IMG/VR virus record: IMGVR_UViG_3300036790_000551
Coordinates: 28,832 to 92,831 of that record
DNA length: 64,000 nt
Origin: a virus
Reading direction: 5' to 3' (one strand)
Shown here: piece by piece, positions 1 to 7,542 of the stretch
Layout: each line of letters opens with the position of its first letter
Position numbering within the stretch: the first letter of the stretch is position 1
Program-made: the position numbers and the translations under genes
Notes under the pieces: generated by a model
Databases searched by the model: none
What the model saw: the letters and a program-made list of their open reading frames with translations, nothing else
What the model was told of the DNA's origin: nothing

Positions 1-1
1 A

Positions 2-460
2 CTCCGCGGCCTCGCTCAGGAGAGCAACTGCGTCATGATTGTGGCCGACCAGACGAACCGCAGCGGCCTCGACCTCGAACTCGTCACCATCGGAGCCATT
101 TCCGAGGCCTACTCGAAGGCAACGGTCTGCGACCTCATCCTCACCATTAGCCGCACCCCGGAGGACAAGCAGAACGGGACCGGTCGCCTCTTCATCGCGA
201 AGAGCCGCCTCGGCTCGGACGGCATCGTTCTGCCCTTCACCCTGAAGACCTCTGCAAACGTACGGGTTGAGGTCTTCGAGAGCAACACGAGCGCCATCGA
301 GTTGGCCCTCAAGGACCCCGAGACGCTGAAGAGGCACATGGCCCAGTCCTTCGCGGGCTACAAGAAGATGAAGGTCCAGCAGGACCTCGATGAGAGGAAC
401 GCCACGGAACTCATGAAACTCTCCGAGGTTGGCGGCAGCGTTGGAGGAGCGACGAAGTGA
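2..460 (+). CDS. DnaB-type (SF4) replicative helicase, C-terminal part
   Basis: Only the last 152 residues are present; the reading frame is open to the window edge. The order L-R-G-L-A-Q-E, a strand with IVADQTNRS, AISEAYSKATVCDLILTISR and then GTGRLFIAKSRLGSDGI follows the C-terminal RecA-fold core of phage and bacterial DnaB helicases: walker-B-distal strand, H4 region, then the arginine-finger strand in which K-x-R-x-G contacts the neighbouring subunit's ATP. The likely role is unwinding at the phage fork with the Pol III alpha encoded at 9.8 kb. The stop overlaps the next start. The N-terminal half cannot be judged. Confidence 0.8.
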   Translation, partial: LRGLAQESNCVMIVADQTNRSGLDLELVTIGAISEAYSKATVCDLILTISRTPEDKQNGTGRLFIAKSRLGSDGIVLPFTLKTSANVRVEVFESNTSAIELALKDPETLKRHMAQSFAGYKKMKVQQDLDERNATELMKLSEVGGSVGGATK

Positions 461-2496
461 TTGCGGGACTTTCGTTTCGCCTCGACCCCGACTTCATCTC
501 CGGTTTCATCGGTCAACAACCGAATTGGGGACCCATCGGGTACGTTACGTACAAGCGGACATACGCCCGTCCGCTTGACACCCTCTATCTGTCACACCGT
601 GAGTTTGCGGCCTTCGCGAGCCTCCAGCGGTCGGAGGAGTTCTGGCTGACCCTCTTACGGGTAGTCGAAGGCACGTTCAGCATCATCCAGGACCACTGCG
701 CCTCCCTCCGACTGCCGTGGGACCCGCATAGGGCCCAGGAAATGGCGAAGGAGATGTACGTCCTGATGTGGACGTTCCGGTTCACGCCGCCCGGCCGCGG
801 ACTCTGGATGATGGGCACGCCGGCGGTTGCCAAGATTGGTGCCGCTGCGCTTATGAACTGCGGCATGGTCTCCACCGCCAACATCGACGTCGACTTCGCG
901 GACCCGTTCTGTTTCCTGGCGGACATGTCAATGCTGGGCGTCGGCGTCGGGGGGGATACGAAGGGGGCCGGAAAGGTCCGCTTGGTCGTCCCCGTCTGTG
1001 ACCCGAGTCCCCACGTCGTGGCCGATTCCAGGGAGGGTTGGGTCGCACTCATTCGTCGGGTCCTCAACTCGTTCGTGGGGAAGGCCACCCTCCCACTCAA
1101 CGTAGACTACTCCTTAGTCCGGCCCGCTGGGGCGCCCATCATGACATTCGGAGGGACGGCGTCGGGTCCGGAGCCGCTGCAGGAACTCATCACCAGCCTG
1201 ACCACCGTCCTCATGCGTCGGGCCCTCTCAGACAACCCAACCATCACCAGTGACGACATCGTGGACGTCTTTAACCTCGAGGGTCGCTGCGTTGTGGCCG
1301 GTAACGTCCGGCGCTCAGCCGAGATAATGCTCGGGGAGCCCACCGACGACGGCTTCCTGGAATTGAAAGACCGGGAGAAGAACGCCGCGGCGCTGGACGG
1401 CTGGCGCTGGGCGTCGAACAACTCCATCATCGCTCAGGTCGGGCAGTCGTACGCGAAGGCCGCTCGACAGACCTCGAAGAACGGCGAGCCCGGCTTCTTC
1501 TGGTTGGAGAACGCCCGCCGGTTCGGACGGATGGGACGGGAGCCGAACGGCAAGGACGCGAAGGCCGTCGGAACGAATCCCTGTTCCGAGCAAACGCTCT
1601 TCGATTACGAACTCTGCAACCTCGTGGAGACGTATCCGGCCCACTGTAAGAATGTGACGGAGTACAAGCACGCGGTTAAGTTCGCGTACCTCTATGCGAA
1701 GGCCGTGACCCTGGTCACGACCCATAACCCGAAGACCAACGCGGTAACGATGAAGAACCGTCGCATCGGCTGCTCAATGTCCGGCATCGTCCAGGCGATG
1801 TCAAAGTTCGGGCGTCGAAGGTTCTTTGAGATGTGCGACGAGGCCTACGACTACATTCAGGCCCTCGACGAGGAGTACAGCGGCTGGCTATGCGTTCCGC
1901 TGTCCATCAAGACCACGTCCGTCAAGCCTAGCGGGACGGTCTCCCTCCTCTGTGGAGCGACCCCCGGCATCCATCATCCCATCGCCCATCGCTATTGGCG
2001 GGTCATCCGGTTCGCCAACGACAGTTACATGGTTCCGATACTGCAGGAGGCCGGTTATCCAGTCCATGTGCTGGACCCAGCCAAGGAGCCGAACACAACG
2101 GCGGTTTACTTCCCTGTCGAGGAGCAGAACTTCGAGCGTTCCGAGGATGACGTCTCGATGTGGGAGCAACTGGAATACGCGGCCCAGATGCAGGAGCACT
2201 GGGCCGACAACCAGGTCTCCGTGACCATCAAGTTCGACCGGGGGGCTGAGGGGCGAGACATCGTTCGGGCCTTGGAACTCTTCGAGACCCGCCTTAAGGG
2301 TGTGTCGTTCCTTCCCAAGGACGACCACGGCTTCGAGCACGCTCCGTATCAGCCCATTAGTCGAGAGCAGTACCAGGAGGCCGTGGCCAGGCTGCGACCG
2401 TTCGACCTAAACGGCTCGACCACTGAGGTTGAGGACAGGTTCTGTGACAGCGATAAGTGCGCGACGCCGTGGAAAAGTCAGTCGCAACAGGCGTAA
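457..2496 (+). CDS. nrdJ: Adenosylcobalamin-dependent (class II) ribonucleoside-triphosphate reductase
   Basis: Makes deoxyribonucleotides from ribonucleotides through a cobalamin-generated thiyl radical. The 679-residue length and motifs match the monomeric Lactobacillus-type enzyme. Cys135 in NCGMVS and Cys387 in ELCNL are the redox pair. N374-P-C376-S-E378 is the active-site loop that carries the radical Cys and the Glu/Asn. KPSGTVSLL binds phosphate. The C-terminal pair C663-x4-C668 is the swinging dithiol that re-reduces the enzyme. The start is GTG, overlapping the helicase stop (GTGA), with GGAGGAG upstream. All key residues are visible. B12 must come from the host, because no cobalamin gene is seen here. 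Confidence 0.95.
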   Translation: MIAGLSFRLDPDFISGFIGQQPNWGPIGYVTYKRTYARPLDTLYLSHREFAAFASLQRSEEFWLTLLRVVEGTFSIIQDHCASLRLPWDPHRAQEMAKEMYVLMWTFRFTPPGRGLWMMGTPAVAKIGAAALMNCGMVSTANIDVDFADPFCFLADMSMLGVGVGGDTKGAGKVRLVVPVCDPSPHVVADSREGWVALIRRVLNSFVGKATLPLNVDYSLVRPAGAPIMTFGGTASGPEPLQELITSLTTVLMRRALSDNPTITSDDIVDVFNLEGRCVVAGNVRRSAEIMLGEPTDDGFLELKDREKNAAALDGWRWASNNSIIAQVGQSYAKAARQTSKNGEPGFFWLENARRFGRMGREPNGKDAKAVGTNPCSEQTLFDYELCNLVETYPAHCKNVTEYKHAVKFAYLYAKAVTLVTTHNPKTNAVTMKNRRIGCSMSGIVQAMSKFGRRRFFEMCDEAYDYIQALDEEYSGWLCVPLSIKTTSVKPSGTVSLLCGATPGIHHPIAHRYWRVIRFANDSYMVPILQEAGYPVHVLDPAKEPNTTAVYFPVEEQNFERSEDDVSMWEQLEYAAQMQEHWADNQVSVTIKFDRGAEGRDIVRALELFETRLKGVSFLPKDDHGFEHAPYQPISREQYQEAVARLRPFDLNGSTTEVEDRFCDSDKCATPWKSQSQQA

Positions 2497-2500
2497 GCGG

Positions 2501-2506
2501 TATGAT
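2501..2506 (+). promoter_or_regulatory. -10 box TATGAT in GCGGTATGATG context
   Basis: GCGGTATGATG directly follows the RNR stop. The box ends 5 bases before the ATG at 2512, so transcription would begin at or next to the start codon. The same string recurs at 4630, 27219, 30122 and 34312. Confidence 0.6.
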
Positions 2507-2511
2507 GGGTC

Positions 2512-2748
2512 ATGGCGTACATTCCCGTGGCTCCCGAACTGGCAGAGAAAAGAGCGAGGCTCCAAGAGAACCTCATTGAGGCCGCTGCGGCTCTTGGACG
2601 AGCGAAGGCCCTCGCCGATGAAATCGGTGTAGAGTTCACTTTCCTGGACCGGACGTACCATCCGAAGCAACAGAAAGTCATCGAGGGCGGTTGGGACTAC
2701 GAAGACGCTGATGACTGGCAGAGTTCCGGTCCTGGGATTGGGTGTTGA
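2512..2748 (+). CDS. Small unknown protein, member 1 of a five-copy local family
   Basis: 78 residues with an N-terminal amphipathic helix rich in Ala, Glu and Lys (ARLQENLIEAAAALGRAKAL), then a strand IGVEFTFLDRTY, and a C-terminal tail WQSSGPGIGC. The layout of helix, aromatic strand and terminal W-x-S-S-x-C returns in the genes at 2786, 3040, 3892 and 4216. No Shine-Dalgarno sequence is evident, but a promoter box sits 5 bases before the ATG, so a leaderless start is plausible. Function unknown. Confidence 0.7.
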   Translation: MAYIPVAPELAEKRARLQENLIEAAAALGRAKALADEIGVEFTFLDRTYHPKQQKVIEGGWDYEDADDWQSSGPGIGC

Positions 2749-2785
2749 TGTGTGGGAGCACATCGGACAGACTGCTCTAGGGTCC

Positions 2786-3040
2786 ATGACCAAGGACGAG
2801 GGCCAGCAGCGAGCCCAGGAACTCTTGAGCCAGGCCGAGAAGTTGGTCCGTGAGGCCCAGGACATCGGCGAACACTTCGGCTTCGACCTCAACTTTCTCG
2901 GTGCCCGCTACGACGGAAGTGATGAGATGTGGAGCGTCACTCGGTTCGAGCATACCGTCGAGTGGTCTTCGTCCTCTTTCTGTATCGAGGACCTCGGCCC
3001 GCAGGACTTCAAGCGTCGGATGGAGGGAAAGAGACCGTGA
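2786..3040 (+). CDS. Small unknown protein, family member 2
   Basis: 84 residues from the ATG at 2786. A longer reading from 2711 is possible but would overlap the previous gene by 38 bases, and the family alignment begins at MTKDEGQQ. It has an N-terminal helix, then GFDLNFLGARYDG, then WSSSSFC. The stop overlaps the next start (TGATG). It is probably co-transcribed with its neighbours. Function unknown. Confidence 0.65.
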   Translation: MTKDEGQQRAQELLSQAEKLVREAQDIGEHFGFDLNFLGARYDGSDEMWSVTRFEHTVEWSSSSFCIEDLGPQDFKRRMEGKRP

Positions 3041-3381
3041 TGGACGATAAAAAGAAGACCGAACTGCAGAAGGAAGCGCAGTCGCTTCTTAGCGAGGCCA
3101 AGAAGTTATTGAATCAGGCAGGAGCGCTCGCTAGTCAGGGCGGCTTCACCCTCCATTTTGCGGGCGGAGGCGACTACATCCCGAAGAAACTCATGAACCT
3201 CGAGTACTGGCGCGCCCTCGCTGTCGAGGAACTCAAGCAGGAGGGAATAGAGGACCCGGATGAAGAGAGGGTCAACGACCTAGCCACCGACATGCGTGGC
3301 GACTGCGACATTCCGTACACGTATCTTGAGTACGCCGATGAGGACGATGGCGACGTCTGGTGGCAGCCCTCAAGTTGCTGA
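3040..3381 (+). CDS. Small acidic unknown protein, family member 3
   Basis: 113 residues with a Lys/Glu-rich helix (KEAQSLLSEAKKLL), the strand GGFTLHFAGGGDYI, an acidic middle, and the terminal WWQPSSC. The ATG shares its A with the previous stop. The inverted-repeat cassette begins 16 bases after its stop, so it was the last gene before the insertion site. Confidence 0.7.
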   Translation: MDDKKKTELQKEAQSLLSEAKKLLNQAGALASQGGFTLHFAGGGDYIPKKLMNLEYWRALAVEELKQEGIEDPDEERVNDLATDMRGDCDIPYTYLEYADEDDGDVWWQPSSC

Positions 3382-3388
3382 GGGGCTT

Positions 3389-3397
3389 GGTTTCATC
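3389..3397 (+). repeat. Direct repeat GGTTTCATC, left copy
   Basis: Left flank of the cassette; identical to 3863-3871. Read as a 9-bp target-site duplication. If the terminal CC/GG pair is counted in the inverted repeat, the duplication is TTTCAT (6 bp). Confidence 0.65.
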
Positions 3398-3420
3398 CAT
3401 GCTTATCCGGTTAACACCCA
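3397..3420 (+). repeat. Left terminal inverted repeat of the cassette
   Basis: CCATGCTTATCCGGTT, then AACACCCA. It pairs with 3841-3864 at 22 of 24 positions. Its ATG (3399) opens a nine-codon frame, M-L-I-R-L-T-P-K-E-stop, that holds the AAGGAG serving the gene at 3433. Confidence 0.75.
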
Positions 3421-3862
3421 AGGAGTGACGTAATGCGCAAGAAAGATGAGCTAGACAAGAAGAACACCTGCATGTCGCACGCCCACTCCAAAGAAATGGT
3501 GTTCGTGCTGCTGAGCCGCGATGCGGCGGCGCCTGTCGCTATTCGTGCGTGGGTCGCCGAGCGCCTGCGGCTCGGCAAGAACGTCGAAAGCGACGAGCAG
3601 GTCGTCGAGGCGCTGGCGTGCGCGCAGACGATGGAAACCGAGGGACGCAAGTGGGTTGGCCATCCCGAGCACTATCCGTTCGGCATGGGTGAGGAATCGC
3701 GGCGGTTGCACCGTGAATACGACCGACTTGTTCGCGAGCAAGCGGCCGGAGCCAAGAATGGCGCAGAAGTCCGCAGGTTGACTGACGAGTGCGAGGCGAA
3801 GGGCATCATCCTTGTCACGGGTGGCGAGAACCTGTGACGTTGGGTGACAACCGGATAAGCAT
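3398..3862. mobile_element. 465-bp inverted-repeat cassette with 9-bp direct repeats, no transposase
   Basis: The left end (3397-3420) begins CCATGCTTATCCGGTT. The right end (3841-3864) ends AACCGGATAAGCATGG. They are inverted copies over 24 positions with 22 matches. The direct repeat GGTTTCATC flanks both sides (3389-3397 and 3863-3871), as expected of a target-site duplication. Removing the insert restores a short leader with GGGAAGGA before the gene at 3892. The single gene inside is not a transposase, so any movement would need an enzyme from elsewhere. One AGCT occurs inside, while none occurs in the flanking tens of kilobases, which supports a recent foreign origin. Confidence 0.7.
3433..3837 (+). 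CDS. Cargo gene of the cassette, unknown protein
   Basis: 134 residues. The N-terminus is charged (MRKKDELDKKNTC). A region with HSKEMVFVLLSRDAAAPVAI and IRAWVAERLRLGKN follows, then a segment rich in Glu and Arg. It is predicted soluble and mixed alpha/beta. AAGGAG lies 8 bases before the ATG. It resembles accessory proteins scattered among unrelated phages, but I cannot assign a fold. Codon choice (GAG followed by CTA, giving AGCT) differs from neighbouring phage genes. It fills almost the whole inverted-repeat cassette. Confidence 0.75.
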   Translation: MRKKDELDKKNTCMSHAHSKEMVFVLLSRDAAAPVAIRAWVAERLRLGKNVESDEQVVEALACAQTMETEGRKWVGHPEHYPFGMGEESRRLHREYDRLVREQAAGAKNGAEVRRLTDECEAKGIILVTGGENL

Positions 3863-3864
3863 GG
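3841..3864 (-). repeat. Right terminal inverted repeat of the cassette
   Basis: TGGGTGAC, then AACCGGATAAGCATGG. It is the inverted partner of 3397-3420 and begins 3 bases after the cargo gene stop. Confidence 0.75.
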
Positions 3865-3871
3865 TTTCATC
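3863..3871 (+). repeat. Direct repeat GGTTTCATC, right copy
   Basis: Right flank of the cassette; identical to 3389-3397. Confidence 0.65.
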
Positions 3872-3891
3872 TACACGGGAAGGATTCACGA

Positions 3892-4212
3892 ATGCCTATG
3901 AAGTCTACGGACAAGCATGAGAAGTCTACGGACAAGCATGAGAAGCACCTACAGACGCTCCTGGTGAAGGCCCAGGAGGCATTGGACGAGGTCAAGCACT
4001 ATGCCGTGCTTCACAACCTGGAGTTCGAGTTCGCAGGCCTCCGTCGAGGCTTGGAGGGTAGAGACTACGGACCCGTCACCCGAGAGGACTTCGGTGGCGA
4101 GGACGATGAGTATCTCCAGCGTGAAATCAAGGCCGGCCGATACAGCGTCAAGGTAAGCAGCCTCGACTTCGATAGCAAATGGATGGGCTCCTGGTCCCCG
4201 GGATGCGGCTGA
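3892..4212 (+). CDS. Small unknown protein, family member 4, with internal duplication
   Basis: 106 residues. Codons 4-17 are two perfect copies of KSTDKHE, encoded by a 21-bp tandem repeat. A helix (VKAQEALDEVKHYAVL), the strand LEFEFAGLRRG and the C-terminal WMGSWSPGCG follow, as in the upstream paralogues. It is separated from them by the cassette. GGGAAGGA is the ribosome site. Confidence 0.7.
   Translation: MPMKSTDKHEKSTDKHEKHLQTLLVKAQEALDEVKHYAVLHNLEFEFAGLRRGLEGRDYGPVTREDFGGEDDEYLQREIKAGRYSVKVSSLDFDSKWMGSWSPGCG
3901..3942 (+). repeat. Perfect 21-bp tandem duplication
   Basis: The unit AAGTCTACGGACAAGCATGA plus G occurs twice in a row and keeps the reading frame (KSTDKHE twice). It lies 30 bases from the cassette's right direct repeat. 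Confidence 0.95.
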
Positions 4213-4215
4213 GCC

Positions 4216-4617
4216 GTGACCGACGATGTTCATGAACCGGGACCTGTCAGACCGCTGACTGCGGTCGAACTCCGACGGGAGGAGGGCCATGCGAAGATGC
4301 AGGCGCTCCTGGTCTCCCTCAAGGAGACCATCGACGTCATGTGGGACGTCGCGACTGAGCACGGCATCGAACGGGTCGAGTTCATGGGAAACTACCTCCA
4401 CTTCGGGACGGACTTCGGGTACGGCAACTGGGACAGTTTCTCTAATCGCTTTGTCAAGACCGAGGATGGGTTCGAGGCCGCTGTCGGCGGTCCGGTTCTC
4501 AACGATGAGTATTGGTCGCAATCCTCCTATGGCTGCTGGATTGATGATAAGGCTCGGGCGTGGATGTGGGGACCTGACCCTGCGAAATGGCGGAAGACGA
4601 GTTACGATGAAGACTGA
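4216..4617 (+). CDS. Small unknown protein, family member 5
   Basis: 133 residues from a GTG 3 bases after the previous stop. It carries a leading acidic tail absent from the others, then the helix (HAKMQALLVSLKETIDVMWD), the strand RVEFMGNYLHFG and YWSQSSYGCW. The Trp-Ser-Ser-Cys element is internal here and is followed by 20 further residues. Function unknown. Confidence 0.7.
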   Translation: MTDDVHEPGPVRPLTAVELRREEGHAKMQALLVSLKETIDVMWDVATEHGIERVEFMGNYLHFGTDFGYGNWDSFSNRFVKTEDGFEAAVGGPVLNDEYWSQSSYGCWIDDKARAWMWGPDPAKWRKTSYDED

Positions 4618-4629
4618 CGACGGCTGCGG

Positions 4630-4635
4630 TATGAT
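4630..4635 (+). promoter_or_regulatory. -10 box TATGAT, leaderless type
   Basis: GCGGTATGATG with 6 bases to the ATG at 4642. It stands between the small-protein run and the nucleotidyltransferase-like gene and starts a new unit. Confidence 0.6.
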
Positions 4636-4641
4636 GTCCGC

Positions 4642-5637
4642 ATGCTTCTCATCGGTTCCAAGGCGCTGAGGCTTCGAGGCATCGACACCGGACGGCCGCC
4701 TCTCGACGTCGACGTCATCGCGACCTTCGACGAACTTGGCAAACTCACGCGATGGATGTCGGCCCGCAGTCGGACGGTTTCGATTCCCCTCTCCGTCAAC
4801 AAGACGGTCCTTAAGTCTGTTGATGGAACGATAGTTGAGGTCGAGATTGCCTGGCCGGACACCGCGGCCCACTCCCTCCTCACCGAGGGGAGCGTCTGGG
4901 CCCCTGACGTCAAGGACGACTGGTTGATGTCCGCGAACGGGTTCCCGCATCCGTTCGACGTTCAGGTCGCCACCCTGGACCAACTCTATGCACTGAAGAT
5001 GTCCCATCGGTACCTGAAGAACAGTCCGCACTTCCTGAAGACGATGCGTGACATCCAACTGATGCGGAGCATGGGTGCCAAGGTCGTCAGCGCAGACTGG
5101 CTGAAGCGGCGTGAACTCGAGACCTACACCTACAAGCATCCGAAGTTGAACGTGATGAAGAAGGACTTCTTCACGGGCGACGGCGTCCAGTACGTCTTCG
5201 AACACGACGACATCCACGTCGCGATGGCTCACTTCAGCGGTAAGTGTGGTGACCCTGTTCCTGCCTACACCCTCTACGCTAAGGACGGTGAGCAGGTTAA
5301 GAGCGACAAAGTCAAGTTCCTCTCTCTCTCAGAGGATGTTCGCCTCTACGGCGTCCTCGAGGAGGCCCAGGTCCTGGCCTTGGAGCGCAGCCAGATACCC
5401 TTCCGTGGTAAGGTGGAGGCACGTCGGTCGTTCGACATCGCGCTGATGAAGGTCTGTACCAGCATCACGAGCGGTTGGTTCCGGGAGTATGCCTGGGAGA
5501 ATTTCGACCGCGTGAACCTGCTCTACGAGAACGACTACGTAGAGCGTTTCTGGAGGGCCGTCGACGACGGACACGTGAGGAAGATTGCTGAAGCCGACCG
5601 ACAGGACCCTGTTAGTAACCCACAAAAATTGCCTTGA
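4642..5637 (+). CDS. Nucleotidyltransferase-fold phage protein
   Basis: 331 residues. The N-terminus LLIGSKALRLRG, followed about 11 residues later by P-L-D-V-D-V, is the GS-x-D-x-D signature of Pol-beta-like nucleotidyltransferases. The middle has conserved-looking blocks (DQLYALKMSHRYLKN, HFLKTMRDIQLM) typical of the large-phage members of this group; the substrate is unknown. The C-terminal 150 residues are a separate helical part. It starts leaderless behind the box at 4630 and overlaps the DHH gene by 53 bases. It may modify a tRNA, nucleotide or protein; the sequence does not say which. Confidence 0.65.
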   Translation: MLLIGSKALRLRGIDTGRPPLDVDVIATFDELGKLTRWMSARSRTVSIPLSVNKTVLKSVDGTIVEVEIAWPDTAAHSLLTEGSVWAPDVKDDWLMSANGFPHPFDVQVATLDQLYALKMSHRYLKNSPHFLKTMRDIQLMRSMGAKVVSADWLKRRELETYTYKHPKLNVMKKDFFTGDGVQYVFEHDDIHVAMAHFSGKCGDPVPAYTLYAKDGEQVKSDKVKFLSLSEDVRLYGVLEEAQVLALERSQIPFRGKVEARRSFDIALMKVCTSITSGWFREYAWENFDRVNLLYENDYVERFWRAVDDGHVRKIAEADRQDPVSNPQKLP

Positions 5638-6511
5638 CGGCACCGGTTCCGCGTTCGTCTTCGTGAAGGCCGGCGGCCTGCAGGCCAACGTTCGCTTTCG
5701 GTTGCCGAACAACTGCGTCCTCAAGCCCAATGACGTCATGGGCCTCGACGAGGTGTGGTTCGTTGACGTCTGCCCATCGGACCTGACCGACCCGGCCGGC
5801 GGACTTCCGTTTCGGGTCATCGACCATCACGTGACGAACGTCCGTCGATTCGATGGTGACCCCCGCTGCACGTTCTCCCTGGACCACAGCGGAACGTCGC
5901 TGTTGGCCCGAGAGGTCGGGCTCGTGGGCTTTGACCGCCTAGTTCGGGCCCTGGAGGCGTACGACCTCGGGCGGTTCCATGACGCCGACGGCATGCTGCT
6001 AGCCGACCTCGCCTCGACATACGCCCAGGACGAGATGCTGAATCGACTCGTCGGAAGGCTTTCGAAGTCTGAGAACCTTTACGACAGCCATCCGATTCTC
6101 GATAGCGAGTACTTCGTGGCCCGCGCCGAGGGGGTCGCGGGAATGCGTGATGATTGGGCCCGGCGCTGCGCCCGGTCTGCCTACGTCTTCATCCTCGATG
6201 ACAACTATGCCCTCGACGACCGCCGGTTCGTGGCAGCCCTCGCGGTCTGTCCGCCTAACTGGACAAACGCCGTCTCCCAGGCCATCATGGACCGGGACGA
6301 CTTCAGGTACTGCGGAGCGGACGTGTCAGTGCAGGTCGCCGTCTGCGTCGACCCAAACGGTGGACAGGTGAGCCTGCGGACCCGGGACGACGCCGTCGAC
6401 TGTAGTAGGATAGCCGAGGGCTTCGGCGGCGGCGGGCACCGTAAGGCAGCAGGTTTTCGGACCGTCGGCGGCACCGGCCTCCGCGGTCTCATTGAGGAGA
6501 TATTCGAATGA
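5585..6511 (+). CDS. DHH-family phosphoesterase (oligoribonuclease/phosphatase type)
   Basis: 308 residues. THKNCLDGTGSAF is motif I, a degenerate form of the usual D-x-D-G. VDVCPSDL is motif II. VIDHHVTN is the family DHH motif. GGGGHRKAAGF is the C-terminal DHHA1 glycine loop. Members cleave small phosphodiesters such as nano-RNA or cyclic dinucleotide products. TTG at 5585 is chosen because GAGGAAG lies just upstream; it overlaps the preceding gene. A role in salvage of short RNA or DNA, or in removing a signalling nucleotide, is possible. Confidence 0.8.
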   Translation: MLKPTDRTLLVTHKNCLDGTGSAFVFVKAGGLQANVRFRLPNNCVLKPNDVMGLDEVWFVDVCPSDLTDPAGGLPFRVIDHHVTNVRRFDGDPRCTFSLDHSGTSLLAREVGLVGFDRLVRALEAYDLGRFHDADGMLLADLASTYAQDEMLNRLVGRLSKSENLYDSHPILDSEYFVARAEGVAGMRDDWARRCARSAYVFILDDNYALDDRRFVAALAVCPPNWTNAVSQAIMDRDDFRYCGADVSVQVAVCVDPNGGQVSLRTRDDAVDCSRIAEGFGGGGHRKAAGFRTVGGTGLRGLIEEIFE

Positions 6512-7542
6512 GCCTCAGGGTTTACGGCGACAGTCTGAACTTCATCCATCGGGCGTTGATGCGAGAGTTAGCGGAGGACCCGGAGTGCGAGAGCGCTCCC
6601 CGAGGCAAACCAATCAAGGAACTCATCGCGTCGTCGTTCACGTTGACGGACCCTCGAAACCGGCTCATTACGAGTCCGGCCCGGAAGATGAACTACGGGT
6701 TCAGCGTCGGGGAGTTCTGTTGGTACCTCCGGGGAGACACGGACCTCGAGACGATGGTCTATTACAACAAGCGGATGGCCCAGTTCTCTGATGACGGAAA
6801 GACCATCAACTCCGCCTACGGAGACAGGATGTTCAATCCGACGCCGGGATACGCCTACGGCGTCATCAACGGGAAGTTTGGGCCATACTCCCCGTTCGAG
6901 TTTGTGATGGCGGAACTCAAGAGGGACCCCGACAGTCGTCGGGCCGTGATGCACATTAACCGGTCCCATGACCTCATCAACGCTGTCTCCAACGGGTCCA
7001 AGGACGTCCCCTGTACTATGTCCCTGCAACTCCTCGTCAGGAACCGGAAGTTGCATATGCACGTGCTGATGAGGAGCAGCGACATCAATTGGGGGCTTCC
7101 TCACGATGTCTTTAGTTTCACGTGCCTCCAAGAGGTCTTTCTCTATGAGTTACAGGCCGCCGGGGTGCCGGTCGATGACCTGGGGGAGTACCACCACACG
7201 GCAGGCTCCCTCCACCTCTATGAGCCATTTTACGGCCTGGCCAAGGAGATAGCGGCCGAGCCCCTTGAGACCCCTGCTCCGATGAGCCCGTTCACTCTGG
7301 CACAGGTCCAGGGACTGGCTGAGGTGATTGAGCCGGCCATTCGGAACGGAGACCGAGGCAACCTCCTCAACGTTGGAACCTCAGAGGGAACGGAGACGCT
7401 CTCGTGGATGACCGACCGCCTACTCGACCATCGCGTGAAGCGAGAAGCCGAGGAGGTTGAGCGCAACCGAAAGGACGCCGCTTTGAACGAACTTAGTCGA
7501 TTGTCTGAAGAGATTCTTGCCGAGAAGGAGACCGAGAAGTGA
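6508..7542 (+). CDS. Thymidylate-synthase-fold enzyme, probable dCMP hydroxymethylase
   Basis: 344 residues. GEFCWYLRGDTDLE, the catalytic Cys169 in DVPCTMSL, MRSSDINWGLPHDVFSFT and the later HLYEPFY are ThyA-family landmarks. In thymidylate synthases G-L-P-F-N holds an Asn that reads the uracil ring. Here the aligned residue is Asp200. T4 dCMP hydroxymethylase has Asp at this position, and this change favours cytosine. With a separate ThyX at 20.6 kb, this copy need not make dTMP. The C-terminal 80 residues are an extra charged coiled tail. Inference: it makes 5-hydroxymethyl-dCMP using methylene-tetrahydrofolate. A plain ThyA role is not excluded. Confidence 0.75.
   Translation: MSLRVYGDSLNFIHRALMRELAEDPECESAPRGKPIKELIASSFTLTDPRNRLITSPARKMNYGFSVGEFCWYLRGDTDLETMVYYNKRMAQFSDDGKTINSAYGDRMFNPTPGYAYGVINGKFGPYSPFEFVMAELKRDPDSRRAVMHINRSHDLINAVSNGSKDVPCTMSLQLLVRNRKLHMHVLMRSSDINWGLPHDVFSFTCLQEVFLYELQAAGVPVDDLGEYHHTAGSLHLYEPFYGLAKEIAAEPLETPAPMSPFTLAQVQGLAEVIEPAIRNGDRGNLLNVGTSEGTETLSWMTDRLLDHRVKREAEEVERNRKDAALNELSRLSEEILAEKETEK

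Noticed and set aside
3949-5232. 427-residue open frame on the minus strand
   Set aside because: Antisense to the small-protein family and the nucleotidyltransferase-like gene, with no recognisable domain.
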